Below are positions 6,065-9,918 of a stretch of 9,918 nucleotides of DNA, piece after piece; the first letter of the stretch is position 1, and the number at the start of each line of letters is the position of its first letter. Made by a program: the position numbers and the translations under genes. The notes beneath the pieces are model-generated. The model had not been told where the DNA came from. It did no database searches and was given only the letters and a program-made list of their open reading frames with translations. The DNA is from an uncultured Oscillospiraceae bacterium (GTDB taxonomy: Bacteria; Bacillota; Clostridia; Oscillospirales; Oscillospiraceae): positions 1 to 9,918 of the forward strand of contig CAJUQS010000057.1 in assembly GCA_910588365.1 (NCBI GenBank), read 5' to 3'.

Positions 6065-6104
6065 CCGCCGCCATTTTGCAGGGGATGGTGCAAAAATACG
6101 GCGG
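6065..6104. repeat. 40-bp interrupted inverted repeat
   Basis: Outer arms CCGCCG (6065-6070) and CGGCGG (6099-6104) plus inner arms TTTTGCA (6074-6080) and TGCAAAA (6089-6095) are all perfectly complementary. They are separated by symmetric 3-base internal mismatches and an 8-base loop GGGGATGG. No T-run follows on either strand, so it is more like a protein-binding dyad or an RNA structure than an intrinsic terminator. Confidence 0.6.
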
Positions 6105-6166
6105 GTTATCATTCCCGCGCCGCCAGGGGGCCGGATCGGCCCGCCCGCCTCCGAAGCAGGCCTCGG

Positions 6167-6180
6167 ATTTCCCGGGAAAA
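6167..6180. promoter_or_regulatory. Candidate Noc (nucleoid occlusion) binding site
   Basis: ATTTCCCGGGAAAA matches the Bacillus subtilis Noc-binding consensus ATTTCCCGGGAAAT at 13 of 14 positions and contains the perfect 12-bp palindrome TTTCCCGGGAAA. Noc is a ParB-family CTPase whose gene commonly lies near mnmG-rsmG. Occurrence by chance of this exact palindrome in 10 kb is unlikely but possible. The noc gene itself is not in view. Confidence 0.45.
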
Positions 6181-6207
6181 TACGGGCCGGAATTCCGCCG
6201 CGTCCCC

Positions 6208-7224
6208 TCAGCCAGGCCGACGGCAACCGCGGCGCCGGGCGGTGAGCAGACCGTACAGGGCAAACCACGCGGCGCAGTGAACGGCCAGAATGCCGGTATC
6301 CCTTGCCGCCGTGCCCATATCCCCGGCGGACAGAGCCATCATCCCCTCAAAGGCGGGCTGGGACGGGACGAGATTGCAGAGGAGCGCCGGCGGCCCGCTG
6401 ACCCCAATCAGGGCGCATACAATGGGCACCGCGATAAACACCAGCATGACGATTTTGATATAGACCACGCCGATCATCAGCCCCTCGGAGAACCTGCCGA
6501 TGAACAGGCCGATCAGCGCCGCCACGAAGGACGACAGAACAATCAGCGCCAGCATCATCCCAGCATTCTGCCAGGACAGCCGGAAACAGATGCACGCCGT
6601 CACGAGGGCGGACAGGCTCCCAAAGAGAAAGCCTACCACAACCTTCTGCAAAATATACTGCCCCGGCGTCATGGGCAGAATTTCGTTGACAAGTGCCACG
6701 CCGTCCTCCTTTTCGGAGATGATGTTCATGGCGTTGAACGTACAGCCCATAAACATGGCCACAATCAGCACCGCGGGGATGAAAATGTCTTGGAAGCTTT
6801 CCAGAATGTCCGGGCGCTCCAGCGTCAGGACCTCCGCCCGCTCCGCCTCTGCCCGCCTCTCATAGAGGGCCGGGAGGGTGGCCGCCGCCTGCTGAAAGAT
6901 GTCCAGCTCGTCCCCGGCAATGGCCGTTTTGAGACCGTCCCCGTCCGCCCTCACGCCAATGACATTGGTGGACGGCTCCATGATGGCGGCGGTCAGCTCC
7001 TCCTGTGTCCCATAGGCTGTCACCGGGCCGTACCGCTCCAGCCATGTGACGGTCTGCGGGGGCAGGCCGTTTTCCAGGACGCCGAAGTGGAGCTCACCCA
7101 GGCTGGACATATCAATGGAACCCATGAAGTTCAGCGCCGCGGCTACCAGGATGGGCAGCAGGAACGTCATCAGGCAGAACTTGTCCCGCAGGACGCTTTT
7201 CAGCTGGTATTTCAAGCCTCCCAT
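6208..7224 (-). CDS. ABC-2 type transporter permease (second permease of operon), 338 aa
   Basis: An integral membrane subunit. The layout is: N-terminal cytosolic helix, TM1 at about 17-34, an extracytoplasmic domain of roughly 110 residues, then five hydrophobic segments beginning with IFIPAVLIVAMFMGCTFNAMNII. The cytosolic loop SEKEDGVALVNEILPMTPGQYILQK after TM2 is the coupling-helix pattern of ABC-2 exporters (E-K-E...P-T..Q..L.K). The tail is Arg-rich (ARRRGCRR). The ATG at 7224 lies 9 bases after AAGGAGGG and 3 bases after the stop of the first permease, so the two are translationally linked and probably pair as a heterodimer. The substrate is unknown; drug, peptide or lipid export is plausible from this architecture. 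No terminator is obvious after the gene. Confidence 0.9.
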   Translation of the reverse strand: MGGLKYQLKSVLRDKFCLMTFLLPILVAAALNFMGSIDMSSLGELHFGVLENGLPPQTVTWLERYGPVTAYGTQEELTAAIMEPSTNVIGVRADGDGLKTAIAGDELDIFQQAAATLPALYERRAEAERAEVLTLERPDILESFQDIFIPAVLIVAMFMGCTFNAMNIISEKEDGVALVNEILPMTPGQYILQKVVVGFLFGSLSALVTACICFRLSWQNAGMMLALIVLSSFVAALIGLFIGRFSEGLMIGVVYIKIVMLVFIAVPIVCALIGVSGPPALLCNLVPSQPAFEGMMALSAGDMGTAARDTGILAVHCAAWFALYGLLTARRRGCRRPG

Positions 7225-7227
7225 GCC

Positions 7228-8220
7228 TCACCCCTCCTTTCCCATTTCCCGGTGGAACGCAAGCTGCACCATTAGGAACAACAGCACGATCGCCGCCACA
7301 GCACCGGCATAATAGACCGGTGAGATCGCCGTTCCGAAATAGGCGTTTTTCAGGCCCATATAAATATGGTAGAACGGGTGCCAGCCAATCCAGTCAAATT
7401 TCACCGATGTATTGGCGGATAAAAATACGGGTGTCGCGGCGAAAATGGCAATCACCAGATAGGCCAGCGTGAACTGCCGGAAATCCTTCAGCAGCAGGGC
7501 GCAGAGCAGGCCCACCAGTGCCATCAGCAGGGACAGGACAGCCGTCTGGAGCAGGACGGCGGGCAGCACCGCCGCCCCATCGGCAAGCCCCACATTCAGC
7601 AGGGTCAGCAGCACCGCAAAGACCAGATCGGAGAGCAGGAACACCGCCAGCTTGGACAGGAGGAACAGCTCTTTGCGCAGCGGGAGAACGGCGTGGACGC
7701 GGATGACCCCCATGCCCTTCTCCTTGAACAGCACGGCGGCAATCCCCAAGAATCCCACGGCGGCCAGCTCGAAAAACAGCAGCTCGCAGGTGATCTCCTT
7801 CCGCGCCTTCTGCTCCGGCGTGTTGGTGCCAAGCACCTCCGGGGTGCGGCTGGCAGCAGGCTCCAGCAGGGACAGGGCGTAGTCCGCCCGGTGGCGGTCA
7901 ACGTGTTCCGCCCCCTTGTAGAGCACCACCCGCACCTCCCCGGCACTGGCGTCCAGCCCCACGCCGTTGGCGTCGGAGAGCAGAGCGGCGTCCATCTCCT
8001 CCACAGAGGAGACGCTCCACACCAGGGACGATTTCTCCGTCTGCGTCCCGGCGGGGTCGTACAGATACACATTGTAGGGCGGCATCCGCATGAAGCGGAG
8101 ATAGCCCAGGTTCACATAGGCGGTATACAGGACCAGAAAGCCCATTGCCATCAGGAAAAACTTCCCAGACGCCAGCATCCGGCAGTCCTTTTTGACCAGG
8201 GCAAGGAAACCGTTTCCCAT
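7228..8220 (-). CDS. ABC-2 type transporter permease (first permease of operon), 330 aa
   Basis: The same topology as the following permease but with clearly different sequence. It has a short cytosolic N-terminus, TM1 at about 21-41 (FFLMAMGFLVLYTAYVNLGYL region), an extracytoplasmic region of about 105 residues carrying LYDPAGTQTEKSSLVW and DANGVGLD, then five TM segments. The loop LFKEKGMGVIRVHAVLPLRKELFLLSK after TM2 matches the coupling-helix position of ABC-2 exporters. The ATG at 8220 shares its A with the ATPase stop (TGATG), with a GGGGAGGGGG purine block about 9 bases upstream, indicating coupled translation. It probably forms the pore with the 6208-7224 product. Both soluble domains fall between TM1 and TM2, a plan seen in several Firmicute antibiotic or peptide exporters. 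Confidence 0.9.
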   Translation of the reverse strand: MGNGFLALVKKDCRMLASGKFFLMAMGFLVLYTAYVNLGYLRFMRMPPYNVYLYDPAGTQTEKSSLVWSVSSVEEMDAALLSDANGVGLDASAGEVRVVLYKGAEHVDRHRADYALSLLEPAASRTPEVLGTNTPEQKARKEITCELLFFELAAVGFLGIAAVLFKEKGMGVIRVHAVLPLRKELFLLSKLAVFLLSDLVFAVLLTLLNVGLADGAAVLPAVLLQTAVLSLLMALVGLLCALLLKDFRQFTLAYLVIAIFAATPVFLSANTSVKFDWIGWHPFYHIYMGLKNAYFGTAISPVYYAGAVAAIVLLFLMVQLAFHREMGKEG

Positions 8221-9068
8221 CAGGACAGCCCCCTCCCCGTGTACTGGATGAACATATCCTCCAGGGTCGGCTCCTGGGAGTGGATGCTGATGATCTCGTC
8301 GTGGGCAAAGGGAATGCCCGCCTCCAGCTCCGGGGCCTCGATGGTCCTCGTCTCCCGCTGTCCCCGAACCAGGCAGTCGATCACGACCCGGTGATTGCTG
8401 TTTTTCTCCTTCAGCCGTTTGGGGGTATCCAGGGCTACCAAGTTTCCGCTGGAAATGAACGCCACCCGGTCACACAGGAGGTCGGCGTCCACCATATTGT
8501 GGGTGGTGACAAACACCGTCGTCCCCTTTTTCCGCTCCTGTTCGATGATCCTTCGGAACAGCACCGCGCCGGAGGGGTCCAGGCCGCTGGTGGGCTCGTC
8601 CAGGAACAGCAGCCGGGGATTGCTGACCAATGCCCGGGCCATGCTCACCCGCTGGCGCATCCCCTTGGAGTAGGAGGACACCGGTTTTCTCAGAAAGTCC
8701 CGCTTGAACTCCAGTGCGTCCAGCAGCTCGCCTATGTCCCTCCGCTGTTCCTTGGGGTAAAAGGAGGCAAAGTAGTTCAGGTTATCTACGGCGCTCAGAT
8801 TGGCGTACAGGTACGGGAACTCAAACAGCACGCCGATTTTCCGGAAAAATTCCTGGCCGTGGGGGTTGGAGACGTCCTGTCCGAACAGGGAAACCTTACC
8901 GCCATAGCCCTTTAATATCCCGGTGAGTATCTTCTGCGTCGTGGACTTCCCGGAGCCGTTGGGCCCCAGGAAGCCGAAGATCTCCCCGTCCTCCACGGTG
9001 AAGTCCAGGCCGCGGAGGGCCTGCTTGTCCTTGCCGTAGGAGAACGTCAGGTTTTTGACCTCGATCAT
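8220..9068 (-). CDS. ABC transporter ATP-binding protein, 282 aa
   Basis: A complete nucleotide-binding subunit. It has Walker A GPNGSGKST (35-43), signature YSKGMRQR (133-140), Walker B LLFLDEPTSGLDP (153-165) with Glu158, and switch His190 in VTTHNM. A C-terminal extension (about 215-282) includes EPTLEDMFIQYTGRG, typical of exporter ATPases of the DrrA/CcmA-like group. The Q-loop position reads VLFEFPYLY, with Glu83 where Gln is usual; this substitution occurs in some exporter ATPases. It powers the two membrane subunits encoded just downstream. Its ATG overlaps the stop of the 49-aa gene by ATGA and its stop overlaps the next ATG by TGATG. GGGGTGAGG lies just before the start. Substrate is unassigned. 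Similar operons are sometimes annotated as drug or fluoroquinolone exporters. Confidence 0.96.
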   Translation of the reverse strand: MIEVKNLTFSYGKDKQALRGLDFTVEDGEIFGFLGPNGSGKSTTQKILTGILKGYGGKVSLFGQDVSNPHGQEFFRKIGVLFEFPYLYANLSAVDNLNYFASFYPKEQRRDIGELLDALEFKRDFLRKPVSSYSKGMRQRVSMARALVSNPRLLFLDEPTSGLDPSGAVLFRRIIEQERKKGTTVFVTTHNMVDADLLCDRVAFISSGNLVALDTPKRLKEKNSNHRVVIDCLVRGQRETRTIEAPELEAGIPFAHDEIISIHSQEPTLEDMFIQYTGRGLS

Positions 9069-9214
9069 TCGTCCTCACCCCACCTTCCCCGCCGGCCTTT
9101 CTTCTCCTGCTGGCGCTCGCTCCACCACCTCATAAACTTGACCTTGAAGGGGATGGAGACAATCAGCGCCGCCGCGATTGCCAGCCACCAGTACCACTGC
9201 AGACCTAAGAACAT
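9065..9214 (-). CDS. 49-aa single-pass membrane microprotein, first gene of the ABC operon
   Basis: A short gene with strong signals: AAGGAGG ends 7 bases before the ATG at 9214, and its TGA overlaps the ATPase ATG as ATGA (4 bases). The protein starts MFLGLQWYWWLAIAAALIVS. It has one hydrophobic helix (about residues 5-23) rich in Trp at its outer edge, then a basic/amphipathic tail with KVKFMRWWSERQQEKKGRR and an acidic GEDE end. The positive-inside rule predicts the tail is cytosolic. I do not recognise a family. Position and coupling suggest a small accessory subunit or regulator of the ABC exporter, or a translational leader that sets ATPase expression. The Trp-rich interface and perfect coupling make a chance ORF unlikely. 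Confidence 0.8.
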   Translation of the reverse strand: MFLGLQWYWWLAIAAALIVSIPFKVKFMRWWSERQQEKKGRRGRWGEDE

Positions 9215-9222
9215 AAAAAACC

Positions 9223-9243
9223 CTCCTTATCTGTGATAAGGAG
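9223..9243 (-). promoter_or_regulatory. Perfect 9-bp dyad covering the Shine-Dalgarno site of the ABC operon
   Basis: Arms CTCCTTATC (9223-9231) and GATAAGGAG (9235-9243) are exactly complementary around TGT. In the - strand transcript the 3' arm contains AAGGAG of the microprotein ribosome binding site, and it is followed by GG and six Us just before the AUG. It could sequester the site, act as a small terminator, or be a DNA operator. Which applies depends on whether transcription starts upstream of 9243. Confidence 0.6.
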
Positions 9244-9255
9244 AGTTTACACAGG

Positions 9256-9299
9256 CGGTATGAAATCGGCGTGAGGTCTCTGTGAAATCCGTGTGAAAT
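9256..9299 (-). promoter_or_regulatory. Four 11-bp direct repeats, probable OmpR/PhoB-type response-regulator binding site
   Basis: Read on the - strand, four consecutive 11-mers are ATTTCACACGG, ATTTCACAGAG, ACCTCACGCCG and ATTTCATACCG. The shared TTTCACA-like core recurs every 11 bases, one helical turn. That is the architecture known for PhoP/OmpR-family regulators. On the - strand a weak -10-like TAAACT (9249-9244) lies downstream with no good -35, which fits an activator-dependent promoter. The third copy is the most degenerate. Confidence 0.6.
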
Positions 9300-9301
9300 T
9301 T

Positions 9302-9760
9302 TCAGGCGTTCCCTTTCCTGCCCTTCCACACGGCGGCCAGGATGTCCTTCAGAACCAGGAAGGCGTCCTGCTCGCTGTAGCCGCAGCAGCTCCTCAGCTC
9401 CTCGATCATCGCCTCCAGCCTCACGGCATAGCTGTCCACGTCCACGTCCTGCCGGTAGGTCAGCAGAATCGGGTACTTCCTGCCCCAGGCCTTCGTCCAG
9501 TCGATCTTCTCCTCCAGCGCGGCGCTGGTCCGCTCAATGGCCTGCTCCACCTCCTGGACATCCAGATCGAAGTCAATCAGCTCGTCCAGGGACAGGCGGT
9601 ACAGGAGCGCGAGCCGCTTGGACTGCCGGATATCGGGCAGGGTTTCATCGGTTTCCCACTTCGATACGGTCTGCCGGCTCACCCCCAGCTTCTCCGCCAC
9701 CTCCTCCTGGGTGAGGCCGCATCTCTTGCGCGCCTGAAACAGATGGTTTCCTAAATTCAT
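9302..9760 (-). CDS. XRE-family (HTH_3) transcriptional regulator, 152 aa
   Basis: A Cro/CI-type helix-turn-helix spans residues about 3-60: FQARKRCGLTQEEVAEKLG, then VSRQTVSKWE (recognition helix 28-36) and LPDIRQSKRLALLY...LDELI. The C-terminal half (about 65-152) is helical and charged, with CCGYSEQDAFLVLKDILAAVW near the end; I recognise no ligand domain there. The ATG at 9760 is preferred to the GTG at 9769, because AAAGAGG sits 8 bases upstream of the ATG and would abut the GTG. The gene is on the same strand as the ABC operon and its stop lies about 3 bases from the 11-bp repeats. It may regulate the exporter or itself, although the repeats look more like response-regulator sites than XRE dyads. 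Immediately upstream begins a repeat-like element. Confidence 0.92.
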   Translation of the reverse strand: MNLGNHLFQARKRCGLTQEEVAEKLGVSRQTVSKWETDETLPDIRQSKRLALLYRLSLDELIDFDLDVQEVEQAIERTSAALEEKIDWTKAWGRKYPILLTYRQDVDVDSYAVRLEAMIEELRSCCGYSEQDAFLVLKDILAAVWKGRKGNA

Positions 9761-9780
9761 GAAGGGCACCTCTTTCTCTT

Positions 9781-9918
9781 AGAGCCTGTTTAACATCTCC
9801 CCGCGCCCGCCTTGGCGGCATATTTTCCGCCCTGACTGCGTTAAAAATCCTTGCAATCCGTCAGGATTGCTGCGGCTTTTTGCCTTGCAGGACAAAAAAC
9901 CTATCTCGCCAATCCGAA
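9781..9918. repeat. Repeat-like intergenic element with nested hairpins (runs off window)
   Basis: The segment begins AGAGCCTGTTTAACATC, 21 bases upstream of the regulator ATG. It carries inverted repeats GGCGG/CCGCC (9814-9818 with 9827-9831) and GCAATCC/GGATTGC (9853-9859 with 9864-9870, loop GTCA), a looser AAAAA...TTTTT envelope, and A/T tracts. No coding frame is credible. I have an impression of similar GAGCCTGTTTAA-bordered sequences as dispersed repeats in gut Clostridia, but this is memory only. It may supply or separate the promoter of the XRE gene; no clear -35/-10 pair is visible in it. Confidence 0.5.

Larger units (their letters stand above)
5678..6207. other. Gene-poor stretch with candidate chromosome-organisation sites
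   Basis: No convincing gene is seen between the DUF2971 promoter and the end of the ABC operon. The stretch holds a possible 53-aa Cys-rich ORF (5719-5880, +; weak ribosome binding site), three DnaA-box-like 9-mers (5851-5880), a comparatively AT-rich patch (about 5880-6000), a 7-bp inverted repeat TTCTCCT/AGGAGAA flanking 15 bases near 5974-6002, a 40-bp dyad (6065-6104) and a Noc-site-like palindrome (6167-6180). A long + frame running from about 5914 into the ABC genes has shadow-like composition, rich in R/P/G/Q/H. No clear - strand terminator for the ABC operon is visible. Confidence 0.6.

Noticed and set aside
4596..6245. 549-aa + strand frame through the terminator and DUF2971 gene
   Set aside because: Crosses a terminator and is antisense to a recognised family; composition (H/Q/G/P/R) is typical of a reversed coding strand.
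5914..7275. 453-aa + strand frame over the gene-free stretch and the last permease
   Set aside because: Most of it is antisense to the permease; the unique first part has no domain, no good ribosome binding site and contains the Noc-like and dyad sites.
9075..9329. 84-aa - strand ORF overlapping the ABC leader
   Set aside because: It runs through the 11-bp repeats and the dyad and overlaps the better-supported 49-aa gene in another frame.
1..9918. CRISPR arrays, tRNA/rRNA genes, transposase genes, parS sites
   Set aside because: Looked for and not seen: no regularly spaced repeat-spacer units, no cloverleaf-like segment, no transposase motifs, and no TGTTTCACGTGAAACA-like site.

Overview
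The window looks like GC-rich (roughly 60-65% by eye) chromosomal DNA from an anaerobic Firmicute, probably an Oscillospiraceae/Clostridium cluster IV gut bacterium. This rests on codon use, strong AGGAGG-type ribosome binding sites, a MurT/GatD-type gene pair, a DUF2971 gene and a T/A-rich palindromic interspersed repeat of the kind I associate with such genomes. The genus is inferred. mnmG at the left edge suggests an origin-proximal location, because mnmE-mnmG normally lie close to oriC in Firmicutes.

Layout, left to right. (1) 1-859, +: 3' end of mnmG (tRNA U34 modification). It is followed not by rsmG but by a palindromic repeat. (2) 942-3999, +: a tight four-gene operon. It encodes a 91-aa protein of unknown function, a small alpha/beta hydrolase, a MurT-like Mur ligase with a Cys4 zinc ribbon, and a GatD-like protein. 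The GatD-like protein has lost both the catalytic Cys and His of the glutaminase and part of the surrounding pocket, and the MurT-like partner has a rewritten KNPxGF motif. This divergent pair is the most interesting coding content here. A strong hairpin terminator ends the operon and abuts a near-consensus promoter. (3) 4136-4696, +: an APRT-like phosphoribosyltransferase, ending in a bidirectional terminator shared with the convergent gene 4788-5612 (-), a DUF2971 protein with its own good promoter.

(4) 5613-6207 holds no convincing gene but is rich in sites. There are three close DnaA-box-like 9-mers, a relatively AT-rich patch, a 40-bp dyad, and a 13/14 match to the Noc (nucleoid occlusion) binding site. 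This fits an origin-proximal chromosome-organisation region. Gene orientation argues against it being the main oriC.

(5) 9760-6208, all on -: an XRE-family regulator, then an ABC export operon. The operon consists of a previously easy-to-miss 49-aa one-TM microprotein, the ATPase, and two ABC-2 type permeases, joined by ATGA and TGATG overlaps and a 3-nt gap. Its leader carries four 11-bp direct repeats typical of an OmpR/PhoB-type response-regulator site, and a perfect 9-bp dyad covering the microprotein's Shine-Dalgarno sequence. No two-component genes are in the window, so the regulator would be encoded elsewhere. (6) 9781-9918: a second interspersed-repeat-like segment with nested hairpins, running off the right edge.
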